Below are positions 52,120 to 60,830 of a stretch of 64,000 nt of DNA, in pieces. The notes under the pieces were generated by a model. It made no database searches. It was not told where the DNA came from and saw nothing but the letters and a program-made list of their open reading frames with translations. The position numbers and the translations under genes were made by a program. The stretch comes from Allobosea sp. LC85 (lineage in GTDB: Bacteria > Pseudomonadota > Alphaproteobacteria > Rhizobiales > Beijerinckiaceae): contig NZ_JPKG01000046.1 in assembly GCF_000735605.1 (NCBI RefSeq), positions 62,001 to 126,000 on the forward strand. Direction: 5' to 3'. The stretch's first letter is position 1. Each line of letters starts with the position of its first letter.

Positions 52120-53928
52120 TCAATCCAGGTAAGACCGTGCCCATTGTTCAATGACTGCAAGCCCATAAGCGAATTTCGCCCGCCGCCGGCGCTCGATGGG
52201 ATGGTTGCGCACGGCGAGCGAGTTTCCCTGCTCCAGATAGCCCAGAACCCTGTCGGCATCCAACCACCCACGCCGCGTGATCGCGTCGCGTGAGATGAGC
52301 TCGCTCAGCGGCCCGTTGGTAACGAGCCCGTTGAGGTACGGCAAGAGCGCCTGGGTGCCCTTCTTTCCCGATTTCGGCCGATGCAGGATCGTGTCCGGCA
52401 AGCGCTTCGCCATCGCCTTCCGCAGGATCGCCTTGGTGCTGCCCTGGCGCAGCTTGTAGTCGGCCGGAAGCGAGCGGGCGAAAGCGACGAACTGATTGTC
52501 GAGGAACGGGACGCGCGCCTCGAGCCCATGAGCCATGGTGAGCTTGTCGATGCGCGCGAGCTGGTTGGCGATCAGCGAGTTCTCGATCTCGAAACGTTGG
52601 GCGCCTTCGACGAGATCGCCGCTGCGGAAATAAGGGTCGAAGCGATGGCTGACGGCGTCGAGCATCGGCTTCTGAAACACCGCCGGGTCGAGCATTGCAG
52701 CCAGCTCGCGCGGGCGCGGCATCAGGCAAGTCACCGCAAGGAAATAGTTTTGGACAACCGCCGCAGGGGCATAGCGGAACGGAGCCATGAGCAGCCGGTA
52801 CTGCGGATAGCCCAGAAAGAGTTCATCCGACCCCTCCCCGATCAGGACGATCTTGACCTTCTCGCGCGCATAGGCAGACATCTCCAGTGTCGTCTGGAGC
52901 ACGGGGTGGCCGATCGGCTCCTCGAGCGATCGTACCAGCCTGGCGAAATCGACGCCGACCCGTTCCTTGGGAACCGTACGGGTGTGGTGCCGGATTCCGG
53001 CATGCCCGGCCATGATCTCGGCAAAGGGCGTTTCGTCATCCGCCAGCCCGAAGCCAATCGTGAATGCATCGAGCGCCGCCGGGCCGGTCATCTTGATCAT
53101 CGAGGAGAGGACGGCGCTGGAATCGAGGCCGCCCGACAGCGTGATGCCGACCGGGACGTCCGCCACCATGTGGGATTTGACCGCCTCGTCGAACCTGGCC
53201 TCGAGCTCTGCCGCGGCCTCCTCAAAGCCGAGATGTGAACGCTCGGACGACGGCTCCCAATAGGGCCGGTGCGACAGCTCCGTATCCGCAGGCCGCCAGA
53301 CCGCCCACTGGCCCGGCGGCAAATGCCTGACGCCCTCGAAGATCGTTTGCGGACCCGCGATCCAGCTGTAGAGCAGGTAGTTGCAGAGCGCCTCCGGATT
53401 GGGGGCGACGGACCGCAGGAACGGCAGGAGTGGCTTGATCTCCGAGGCGAAGACCAGAGCGCCAGGGCGCGGCGTGGCGTAATAGAGCGGCTTGATGCCG
53501 GCCCTGTCGCGCGCCAGGATCCAGGCCTTCTCCAGGTCGTCCCAGATCCCGAAGGCGAACATGCCGGCCAAGGCGTCGAGAATGCCCGGACCACGCAGCC
53601 GCCAGCCCTCGACGATCACCTCCGTATCCGAATGCGTGGCGAAACGGGCGCCTTCCGCTGCGAGTTCCTGGCGCAACGCCTGATAATTGTAGATCTCGCC
53701 ATTGAAAACGATGCAGTACCGGCCATCGGACGACCACATCGGCTGGCTCCCTCCGGCAAGGTCGATGATCGACAGGCGGCGATGGGCAAGCCCGGCGATG
53801 TCGGGTTCCTGGCGCCCGCTCCGCAGTTCGAAGCCTTCGCCGTCGGGACCACGATGAGCCAGGGCAACGGCCATCGCGGTCAGGTCCGGTCGCGTATAGG
53901 GGCCGTAGAAACCTGCGATACCGCACAT
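52120..53928 (-). CDS. Asparagine-synthetase-like amidotransferase (copy 2)
   Basis: A 602-residue AsnB-family protein. Cys2 (MCGIAGFYG), AHRGPDG and FNGEIYN form the glutaminase site; SGGLDSS (265-271) and VLIGEGSDELFLGY form the ATP site, where G-E-G-S-D-E replaces the G-D-G-G-D-E of classical AsnB. It lies 3 bp after the pyruvyltransferase-like gene. The divergent ATP-site loop sets it apart from copy 1 and suggests a different acceptor. Confidence 0.9.
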   Translation of the reverse strand: MCGIAGFYGPYTRPDLTAMAVALAHRGPDGEGFELRSGRQEPDIAGLAHRRLSIIDLAGGSQPMWSSDGRYCIVFNGEIYNYQALRQELAAEGARFATHSDTEVIVEGWRLRGPGILDALAGMFAFGIWDDLEKAWILARDRAGIKPLYYATPRPGALVFASEIKPLLPFLRSVAPNPEALCNYLLYSWIAGPQTIFEGVRHLPPGQWAVWRPADTELSHRPYWEPSSERSHLGFEEAAAELEARFDEAVKSHMVADVPVGITLSGGLDSSAVLSSMIKMTGPAALDAFTIGFGLADDETPFAEIMAGHAGIRHHTRTVPKERVGVDFARLVRSLEEPIGHPVLQTTLEMSAYAREKVKIVLIGEGSDELFLGYPQYRLLMAPFRYAPAAVVQNYFLAVTCLMPRPRELAAMLDPAVFQKPMLDAVSHRFDPYFRSGDLVEGAQRFEIENSLIANQLARIDKLTMAHGLEARVPFLDNQFVAFARSLPADYKLRQGSTKAILRKAMAKRLPDTILHRPKSGKKGTQALLPYLNGLVTNGPLSELISRDAITRRGWLDADRVLGYLEQGNSLAVRNHPIERRRRAKFAYGLAVIEQWARSYLD

Positions 53929-53931
53929 GAC

Positions 53932-55137
53932 TCAACCCGCTTCCATATCTCGAACGGCGCCGAACAGCGCCGCCTCGTTGCGCGCGACAAGCGGTTCGAC
54001 CGTCGCGCGAACCCGGTCGAACCGCGCCGGTTCGGCCTGAACGGCATCGACCAGAGCGATAGCCTGCTCAGGCGAGCGGATAAAGTCCCCTATGTCGACA
54101 ATCCAGTCGCTGAGACCGAGATCGGCATAGATATCCCGACCCTTCAGCGTATAGGCGACATGGACGGCGGGAACGCCGGCGCGCAAGGCGATCAACGCGG
54201 AGTGCAGTCTCGTCCCGATCATCAGCTCGAACTGCGTGAACAGCCGGCAGAGATCCTCGATGGCGAGGTCATCGCGCAGGACATGGACCTCGTCGTCATC
54301 CGGGAAGAAGTTCTTGAGGCGCTCGAGGAGAACGAGATCGTCCTCCCAGGGCTCGACCCCGGGCTCATACATCGAGACCAGGACGATGCGGGCGTCGTGA
54401 CGCCTGCGCAGATGCTCGATCACCGCGCGGAACGACTCGAGCAGTTCGCTCATTTGTCCTTCGGCACGCTGCAGGTAGCGCGCGCGCGCGAACTGGTACG
54501 GAACCCAGCTTCCGGTGAAGTGGAACCACAGGCGGACATTGAGTCCGACGACAGGCCGGCCGTCTGTACCAGCCAGAGCCTGGATAGGCTCCAGCGGAGC
54601 CTGCGCGTCGTCCCGCGTCGGGAAGCCCGGCAGGAAGATGCCGTCGGCTACCAGCCTGAGTCGCTCGGCCGGCATCAGCCCCGACAGCAAGCGATGGGTG
54701 CCCTCGTCGCGAGCCAGCACCAGTGTCACGCAGGACAGGACCCGACGTGCCAGCCAGCGTCCGGTGCGTGTCTGGAGCGGTCCGGCACCTTGGTGCGCGA
54801 GCAGGATGCGCAAGCCCAGAAGCCGGTAAGAAGCAAAGACCAGCCAGGTATGCAACAGCTTGATCAGACTGGAATCGTCCTGGAGATCGAGTCCTCCGGT
54901 CCAGACGACGTGACGCGCGTGCCTAAGCGCCGCCAGCCCTTTGGCGCCCGGCCAGAAATTGTAGAGCGGCCCATAAGGCAAGAGCCGGTCGCGCAAGGAC
55001 TGCGGTACATGGCTGGGACGGGAATTGAAGATCCCCGAGATATCGACGTTCCGCTGCAGCAGCGCGGTGAGAATGCCGAAGCGGCTGGCGATATCGCCGC
55101 GATTGCCGCGGATGACGCGGGGACTGATCCAGCTCAT
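53932..55137 (-). CDS. Polysaccharide pyruvyl transferase family protein
   Basis: A 401-residue protein of the CsaB/WcaK family, which transfers pyruvate from phosphoenolpyruvate as a ketal onto glycans. The start GNRGDIASRFGILTALLQRN, the HQGAGPLQTRTGRWLARRVL segment with DEGTHRLL, and ELMIGTRLHSALIALRAGVP, where Arg and His form the PEP-binding pair, are all in place. It is coupled to the upstream glycosyltransferase by a 4-base overlap. A pyruvylated acidic residue in the polymer is therefore likely. Confidence 0.85.
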   Translation of the reverse strand: MSWISPRVIRGNRGDIASRFGILTALLQRNVDISGIFNSRPSHVPQSLRDRLLPYGPLYNFWPGAKGLAALRHARHVVWTGGLDLQDDSSLIKLLHTWLVFASYRLLGLRILLAHQGAGPLQTRTGRWLARRVLSCVTLVLARDEGTHRLLSGLMPAERLRLVADGIFLPGFPTRDDAQAPLEPIQALAGTDGRPVVGLNVRLWFHFTGSWVPYQFARARYLQRAEGQMSELLESFRAVIEHLRRRHDARIVLVSMYEPGVEPWEDDLVLLERLKNFFPDDDEVHVLRDDLAIEDLCRLFTQFELMIGTRLHSALIALRAGVPAVHVAYTLKGRDIYADLGLSDWIVDIGDFIRSPEQAIALVDAVQAEPARFDRVRATVEPLVARNEAALFGAVRDMEAG

Positions 55138-56330
55138 CGGCCTGCTTTGCTCGCCATCCGCAAGACACGTTCATAGCCAGCGACCATCGTTTGCTCGTCG
55201 AATTGCAACCGGCGACCGGCACTGTTGGCCTGGAAACGGGCCAGTAGGAGACGGTTCTCCACCAGCCGGGCAACGGCAGCGGCGAACTCCGCTGGCGAGG
55301 ACGGATCGCACAACAAGCCGTTCTCGCCTTCCACTACTACGTCCATCACCCCTGGGATTCGGCTCGCGACGAATGCCAACCCGACCCGCAGAGCCTCGAC
55401 CGTGACGAGCGAGAGTCCCTCGCTGAGCGACGGCAGATAAAGCACGTCGGCCGCGGCCATCTCCGTCTCAACTTCTTTAGCCGTCATCCAGTGGTGAAAA
55501 CGGACGAGGTGATCGAGGCGGAGGCGGCGGCAACGCTCCTGCGCATCACCGCGCAACGGCCCGTCGCCGATGATGTCGAGCGTCCAGTCGAGGTCGCGGA
55601 TCGCAGCCAGCGCCTCCAGCCCCGCGCCGAGATTCTTCTGCTCCTGGATACGTCCGCACCAGATCAGGCGCAACGGCGCGCCGTCCTGCGCGGGCGCACG
55701 AACGAGATCTGTGCTCATGTCGATGCCATTCAGAATGACGTCCGGGCGGACGGCATAGGCGGCCTCCGCCAGCTGGCCGACATGCGAGGCCACGGCGGTG
55801 GTCGCGGCTGCGCGTCGCCAGATCAGGGTCGTGAACGGCTTCACGAGCTTGAAGAGCCTGTCCGTCTGTTCCGGCACACCGCCGGGGACGTCGCCCAGAT
55901 GCGCCGTCACCACATAGGGCGTCCCGGTGAGCCGGCTCGCCAGCCAGGCGATCGGCCCGCTCGGTACGGCAAAATGCACGTGGATGACGTCCGGCCGGAA
56001 GCGCCGGGCCTCGGCGATGGCCGGCCACCATTGCAGCAGCACATAAGCCGCCATTTCGGGCACGGTGCAACGATCGGGCCGTCGCCGCCCGGCTGCGGCG
56101 CGGCGGATGGTGACGCCGTCAAGTGTCTCCTCGCGCGGCAGGCCCGCCACCTGGGAGGTGAGAAAGCGTACTTCGTGGCCCTTCCGGGCCAGGCCTTGCG
56201 CCACCCGCGCGGCCACCCGCCCGCCACCGCCACCGACCGGCGGGAACTCATAGCAGATCACCAGGATCTTCAGGCGGCCAGCGGCCGCCTCGTCGCCTGC
56301 CAGCGTCGCGGCCTTCGAGGCAACACTCAT
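55134..56330 (-). CDS. Glycosyltransferase family 4
   Basis: A 398-residue GT-B enzyme with the glycine-rich acceptor loop YEFPPVGGGGGRVAARVAQG, HVHFAVPSGPIAWLASRL, and in the donor half RLIWCGRIQEQKNLGAGLEA, IIGDGPLRGDAQERC and the E-x7-E motif SLSEGLSLVTVEALRVGLAF. ATG 56330 overlaps the stop of the membrane protein by 4 bases (ATGA); the frame is open upstream only as a shadow. Confidence 0.92.
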   Translation of the reverse strand: MSVASKAATLAGDEAAAGRLKILVICYEFPPVGGGGGRVAARVAQGLARKGHEVRFLTSQVAGLPREETLDGVTIRRAAAGRRRPDRCTVPEMAAYVLLQWWPAIAEARRFRPDVIHVHFAVPSGPIAWLASRLTGTPYVVTAHLGDVPGGVPEQTDRLFKLVKPFTTLIWRRAAATTAVASHVGQLAEAAYAVRPDVILNGIDMSTDLVRAPAQDGAPLRLIWCGRIQEQKNLGAGLEALAAIRDLDWTLDIIGDGPLRGDAQERCRRLRLDHLVRFHHWMTAKEVETEMAAADVLYLPSLSEGLSLVTVEALRVGLAFVASRIPGVMDVVVEGENGLLCDPSSPAEFAAAVARLVENRLLLARFQANSAGRRLQFDEQTMVAGYERVLRMASKAGR

Positions 56331-57751
56331 TGCAACCAGCGCAGGATCTGACCGAGGGGATCGCCTGCCCCGACGAGCGAGACGTCCTTCAAGAGCCGCG
56401 ACTGCATGAATGGGCGGGTCAATGCGGCAACAAAGGCCGAGCCCCAGACGATCCCGACAAAGGACAGGCGGGCGGCCTGGGTGGGTAGCGCCTGCCAGGC
56501 CCGGTGGCAGACGAACGCCAGCAAGACGGTGAACAGGCTGATGCTGATGATCGCCTTGTAAGGCAGCGCTGGCACGACATTGTAGGGCCGCATCTTGATC
56601 GACAGATGCGTCGAGAAACCTGCGACGATCATGAGCGCCAGGGCGACGAAGATCGCTGCGTTGATCGCGCTCGGGCTGCGCCAGGCCCGAAACGTTCGCT
56701 CGATGACCAGGGCAGCGAAGATGGCGGTCAGGATGCCGGCATAGAAGCGCCATTGAAACAGATGGCTCGCGACAACGAGATGGCTGAATTCAGGATGATA
56801 CCCATTCTGCCCGGAGAGGATCCGGCCATCCTGCAGGTAGACCAGTGAATTGGACGACGACAGAAATGAAGGCAGGTAGTTCGACAGCGTCAGATACAGC
56901 AGCGTCATGAAATTCGTGATGAAATCATCGATCATGAGCAGCCGGTGCCTGTAGGTAACCAGGAGTTCCTCCTCGGCGCCCGGGGCCAGATATTGATGGA
57001 CCCAGCGCATGCGAACGAAGAGATAAAGCGCGAGAACGACGAGCGTAGCGGCCAGCAGGAATATCGATTCAGATCGAATCGCGCTCAAGCGATGACGGGT
57101 CGCCCAGACGATGCCGAAGAACGTCGCCGTGATTATCGCCGTGGCATAGTTGATCCACATCTCGTTCGAGAGCGCGAAGATCACCAACGTCGCGGCAAAC
57201 AGTGCTCGCCAACCCCAGCCGGAAACCCGCCCGCTGATCAACGCGGCCGCAATGGTGAAATTGACCGCGCCATAGGAGAGGATGAGGTAGAATGCAACAA
57301 GATTGCCATAAGTAAATTGGTAGTTGAGCTGCGTTCCGAACGCGAACAGAAATGCAATCGTCGACGAGAACACCAGAGAACGCGTCATAACCTGTGCCAA
57401 AACGAAGGTCACAAGCACGAAGAGCGAGCTCAGCGTGATATATGTGCCGACGGGACCGAGTCCCTTCTCAAGAAAATACATCGCGTAGACGACCGTCGGC
57501 GGCCAGTAGAAGCGGCCGACTTCGTACTCATGGGGCAGGAGCAGCCTGGTCCAATCTTCCGCCAGTGCTCGCGAGATGCTCTGCGAGATGCCGGGGGTCA
57601 TGATCAACGAATAAGGCATATTCGTCGCCGGCGGCAGGAACAGTAACTTGAACGCGATGGAGACAACGACAAGAGCCGCGATGACGATGCCCGGCCTGAC
57701 CCAATTCTCCGGTTCGACGCGATCTGCGACGACGGCCTGATGCTTCGTCAT
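56327..57751 (-). CDS. Polytopic membrane protein, GT-C/GT87-like
   Basis: A 474-residue protein with about ten to twelve membrane helices. The first periplasmic loop after helix 1 holds LLPHEYEVGRFYWPPTVVYA, with acidic and aromatic residues where polyprenyl-sugar-dependent GT-C enzymes have their active site. No sequence family is recognised with certainty. ATG 57751 is chosen; a TTG at 57817 would overlap a hairpin. It could act as a periplasmic transferase or a polymerase-like protein. Confidence 0.6.
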   Translation of the reverse strand: MTKHQAVVADRVEPENWVRPGIVIAALVVVSIAFKLLFLPPATNMPYSLIMTPGISQSISRALAEDWTRLLLPHEYEVGRFYWPPTVVYAMYFLEKGLGPVGTYITLSSLFVLVTFVLAQVMTRSLVFSSTIAFLFAFGTQLNYQFTYGNLVAFYLILSYGAVNFTIAAALISGRVSGWGWRALFAATLVIFALSNEMWINYATAIITATFFGIVWATRHRLSAIRSESIFLLAATLVVLALYLFVRMRWVHQYLAPGAEEELLVTYRHRLLMIDDFITNFMTLLYLTLSNYLPSFLSSSNSLVYLQDGRILSGQNGYHPEFSHLVVASHLFQWRFYAGILTAIFAALVIERTFRAWRSPSAINAAIFVALALMIVAGFSTHLSIKMRPYNVVPALPYKAIISISLFTVLLAFVCHRAWQALPTQAARLSFVGIVWGSAFVAALTRPFMQSRLLKDVSLVGAGDPLGQILRWLQ

Positions 57752-57803
57752 ACCGATAAAGCCTTGTGCTTTCGTTGACCCCAGCGGGGATAAGTAGCGT
57801 CCC

Positions 57804-57841
57804 TCGCCCAGCGTCAAGTCGCAGGGCGAGAGACGCTGGGC
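57804..57841. other. Two mutually exclusive hairpins in an operon spacer
   Basis: GCCCAGCGTC (57806-57815) pairs with GACGCTGGGC (57832-57841), and CTCGCCC (57803-57809) pairs with GGGCGAG (57824-57830). The two stems share bases, so only one can form at a time. The site lies between the methyltransferase stop at 57862 and the membrane-protein start at 57751. A T-run precedes rather than follows the stem on the transcribed strand, so a plain terminator is unlikely. Confidence 0.5.
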
Positions 57842-57861
57842 TTAGTAAAAAAGGACGGACT

Positions 57862-58851
57862 TCAGGCCCGTCCACCGAGCGAAGGCGCAGGGGCACTCGA
57901 CGTGCCGCTCGCCACGGGCTTGCGATACCAGGCCCAGTGCGAGAAGCCGTTCTGTGGCCAGCCGCCCTTGTCCTGCTCCAGCAGTTCGAGCCCGATCGCA
58001 TCGCCAAGGCTCTTCAGCTCGCGCGCATGATAGAATCGCGCGATCGGCGTCAGGAAGAAATCGCCGAACTGCTCATAGCTTTCCTTGAAATTCGGGAACT
58101 TCCAACGGCCCTGGACCAGGCCGAGCACCAGCCAGAGAGCCAGATGGTAAGGAAGGAAGACGGTGCACTTGATGATGAGGTCGCCGATCTTCCCGCCGAA
58201 GATCTTGCGGACTGCCTTCAGCGGCGGGCTGAGGAAGAAGTACAGCGACCGGTACAGGTTCTCCCAGTTGTAGACGCCTAGAAGGAGATAGCCGCCGGGT
58301 TTGACGATGCGAGCAAGCTCAAGTGCACAGCGCAACGGATCGGGCGTGTGATGGATGACACCGCTGCAGACTACCAGATCAGCCACGTTATCAGCCAGAG
58401 GGATGTTCAGTGCAGAGCCAAGCGCTCCGTCGGCATGAAGCGGAGCATTCCGCGTATGCCGGAGCGAGCCATAGGCGAGATCGATGCAGAACGGTGTGAT
58501 GCCGCGGTTCTCGCGCATGACGGTGGCCATGCCGCCTTTGCCGGCCCCGATCTCGACGACGAAATCGGTCTTGCCGAAATAGTGGTTGTGGCTCGCGTCG
58601 CGGAAATACCGACCGAGCGGAAGGTTATCCAGCGCAATGTAATTGTGGCAGGGCGCGTCATCATAATGATCCGCGACCTGGTCCTTGTCCTCGTCGGGAC
58701 GCAGATCGGGAAAGGGCCCGAGGAAGTCGTAGATCTTGCCCGAGCTCTGGCCGCGGAGCCGGCCATTCTCGTCGATAGCGAGCCGCCCACCGTCCAGCGG
58801 GTCCCGCAGAAGATTGATGTATCGGCTCAGGTCAACTCTGTCGGTGGTCAT
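57862..58851 (-). CDS. Class I SAM-dependent methyltransferase with Trm112-like N-terminus
   Basis: A 329-residue protein. The first 45 residues (INLLRDPLDGGRLAIDENGR) look like the small Trm112/YcaR-type domain without its cysteines. The methyltransferase core has VVEIGAGKGGMATVMRENRG, FCIDLAYGSLRHTR and LVVCSGVIHHTPDPLRCALE, then IVKPGGYLLLGVYNWEN. Hydrophobic stretches near 205-250 (LYFFLSPPL, VFLPYHLALWLVLGLV) suggest membrane contact, as for a lipid-linked glycan substrate. It is separated from the epimerase pair by 44 bp. Confidence 0.8.
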   Translation of the reverse strand: MTTDRVDLSRYINLLRDPLDGGRLAIDENGRLRGQSSGKIYDFLGPFPDLRPDEDKDQVADHYDDAPCHNYIALDNLPLGRYFRDASHNHYFGKTDFVVEIGAGKGGMATVMRENRGITPFCIDLAYGSLRHTRNAPLHADGALGSALNIPLADNVADLVVCSGVIHHTPDPLRCALELARIVKPGGYLLLGVYNWENLYRSLYFFLSPPLKAVRKIFGGKIGDLIIKCTVFLPYHLALWLVLGLVQGRWKFPNFKESYEQFGDFFLTPIARFYHARELKSLGDAIGLELLEQDKGGWPQNGFSHWAWYRKPVASGTSSAPAPSLGGRA

Positions 58852-58895
58852 GCTCGGGTCCGGTCATTGCGTTGTGCAAGCGCTTCGGTTTGGCC

Positions 58896-59837
58896 TCACG
58901 CCTTGGCAGGCGGCGCCTTGAGATGGCTGAAGATCGCGGTGACACCGTGCTGGTCGTACCAGGCCAGCATGCGCCGGATCGTCTGCTCGAAGGAATAGCG
59001 CGGTCGCCAGCCAAAGGTCTCTATCGTCTTCGACGGATCGAGCACCACCGCCGGCACGTCGTCCGCCCCGGGTTCGACTTCGGGCGCCGGCTCGGCCAGC
59101 GTCACGCCGAGATGGTCGACGACGATGTCGAATATCTCCTTGATCGTGTGCCCGGTGCCGGTCGAGACGTTGAAGACGCCGCTCGGGGCGCCCTCCGCCA
59201 TGACCGCGTCCATCACCGAGAAGAAATCGTCCATGTCGATGAAGTCACGCACGGTCTTCGAGCAGAAGCAGCCCTTGCCCGCCTTCAGCCTGGTATAGAA
59301 GGTCGGAATCGGGCCGATTGCTAGGCGCGGACCGGTGACGTTAGCGAGCCGGAGCGAAACGAAGGGTAGCCCTGACATGGCGAGATAATTCTCGCCGGCC
59401 TGCTTCGAGATGCCGTAACTAGTGAAAGGCCTGGCCGGCGCGTCCGCCGGGATCGGCACGTATTCCGGACGACCATAGCCGAGCGCGGTGTGGAAGTTCA
59501 CGAAGCGCTTGACGCCCGCCGCCTTTGCCGCTCCGACGACATGGATCGTGCCCTCGACATTGGTGCGCGTATCCTCGAGCCAGTCGTCAGGATCCTTGTA
59601 GGCGGCAGCTGAATGGATCACGTGGCTCGGCTTGAACTCCGCGAACAGTTTTTCAACCAAGGCTCGGTCCGTGACCGAGCCTTCGACGACGCCCATCCTG
59701 GGATGCTCGCCCGGCAGCGAATCGCGCTGACCGGTGGCGAAATTGTCGAGCACAAGCACGTCGTGCCCGGCCTCGAGATAACGTTCGGTCAGGTTCGAGC
59801 CCAGGCAGCCCGCCCCGCCGGTGATGAGGATCCGCAT
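58896..59837 (-). CDS. NAD-dependent sugar epimerase, WbmF/WbmG-like (a)
   Basis: A 313-residue extended SDR with ILITGGAGCLGSNLTERYLE, VLDNFATGQRDSLP, HSAAAYKDPDDWLEDTRTNV and catalytic YGISKQAGENY. The middle part RDFIDMDDFF and the ending with a DPSKTIETFGWRP segment match a small group of epimerases/dehydratases found in O-antigen clusters such as Bordetella wbm. The likely substrate is a UDP-diacetamido or other uronic acid sugar. It lies 8 bp after its paralogue. Confidence 0.82.
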   Translation of the reverse strand: MRILITGGAGCLGSNLTERYLEAGHDVLVLDNFATGQRDSLPGEHPRMGVVEGSVTDRALVEKLFAEFKPSHVIHSAAAYKDPDDWLEDTRTNVEGTIHVVGAAKAAGVKRFVNFHTALGYGRPEYVPIPADAPARPFTSYGISKQAGENYLAMSGLPFVSLRLANVTGPRLAIGPIPTFYTRLKAGKGCFCSKTVRDFIDMDDFFSVMDAVMAEGAPSGVFNVSTGTGHTIKEIFDIVVDHLGVTLAEPAPEVEPGADDVPAVVLDPSKTIETFGWRPRYSFEQTIRRMLAWYDQHGVTAIFSHLKAPPAKA

Positions 59838-59845
59838 CGTTCGCC

Positions 59846-60805
59846 TCAGGCCTTGGACGCTGTCTTGATGTCAGCCCGGGCTTCCTTGAGATGCGTATAG
59901 CCGCCGACCACGCCTTCCTTCTCCCAGCGCTCGACTGACAAGCGCGCAATCTCCTCGAGAGGCGTGAATGTGACGTCGCCGAAATCCGCGAACGTGCGGG
60001 ATGGGTCGAGAAGGATCGAGGGCGCATCATCGGGGCCGAGTGGCTTCACCTCGGGTTCGGGATAGTCGTTGAGCTTCATCGCCTTCACGACGGCGTCATA
60101 GAGCTCCTTGATCGCGACATCCTTGCCGGACGAGAAATGATAGGTCCCGTTGCCCTTGCCATCTGCGGCCTGCACTACGACCTTGGCGAGATCACCAGCA
60201 AAGCAGAAATCGCGGCGTGCTGGCGTCACGAAGCACTTTTTTCCCTCGGCGAGGCGACCGTAAAAGATTGGGAGCGGTCCGGACACGTTACGTGGGCCGA
60301 TGACATTGGCGAGGCGGAAGGTCACCCAATCGACCCCCGAGAACTGAACGTAATGCTCGCCGGCCGTCTTCGAGATCGCGTAGCTCGAGTTCACGGGATT
60401 GATCGGATGGTCGAGCTGGATCGGCTGCTGAAGGGGCTTGGTTCCATAACACAACGCCGTCTGGAAATAGATCAGGCGGCCGACCTTGTGGGTCTTGCAG
60501 GACTTGGCGACATTGGCGCCACCAACCGCGTTGACGAAGGCATCGGTCTCCCAGTCTTCCGGGTCCTTGTAGGACGCCGCTGTATGAACAACGACGTCAG
60601 GCTTGAACTCGGAAAAGAGCTGGTCGAGCAGCTTTCCATCCGTGATCGAACCTTCAACCTGGGTCAATCCGTCCTTATCCAGCAGGTTGTCGCGGCGACC
60701 GGTCGCAAAATTGTCGAGCGACATTACAGTGTCGCCGCGCTCGAGAAACATGTCCGCGGCTGTCGAGCCGACTTGGCCCGAGCCACCGGTAATGAAGACC
60801 TTCAT
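59846..60805 (-). CDS. NAD-dependent sugar epimerase, WbmF/WbmG-like (b)
   Basis: A 319-residue paralogue of the gene that follows it: FITGGSGQVGSTAADMFLER, SLDNFATGRRDNLLDKDG, HTAASYKDPEDWETDAFVN, YAISKTAGEHY and DPSRTFADFGDVTFTPLE align one to one. In Bordetella a pair of such enzymes works with UDP-2,3-diacetamido uronic acids. Having two linked copies suggests consecutive steps or a heteromeric enzyme. ATG 60805 is chosen to begin right at the Rossmann strand. Confidence 0.82.
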   Translation of the reverse strand: MKVFITGGSGQVGSTAADMFLERGDTVMSLDNFATGRRDNLLDKDGLTQVEGSITDGKLLDQLFSEFKPDVVVHTAASYKDPEDWETDAFVNAVGGANVAKSCKTHKVGRLIYFQTALCYGTKPLQQPIQLDHPINPVNSSYAISKTAGEHYVQFSGVDWVTFRLANVIGPRNVSGPLPIFYGRLAEGKKCFVTPARRDFCFAGDLAKVVVQAADGKGNGTYHFSSGKDVAIKELYDAVVKAMKLNDYPEPEVKPLGPDDAPSILLDPSRTFADFGDVTFTPLEEIARLSVERWEKEGVVGGYTHLKEARADIKTASKA

Positions 60806-60830
60806 GGTAAAGTCCCTATGGTAACTGAAG

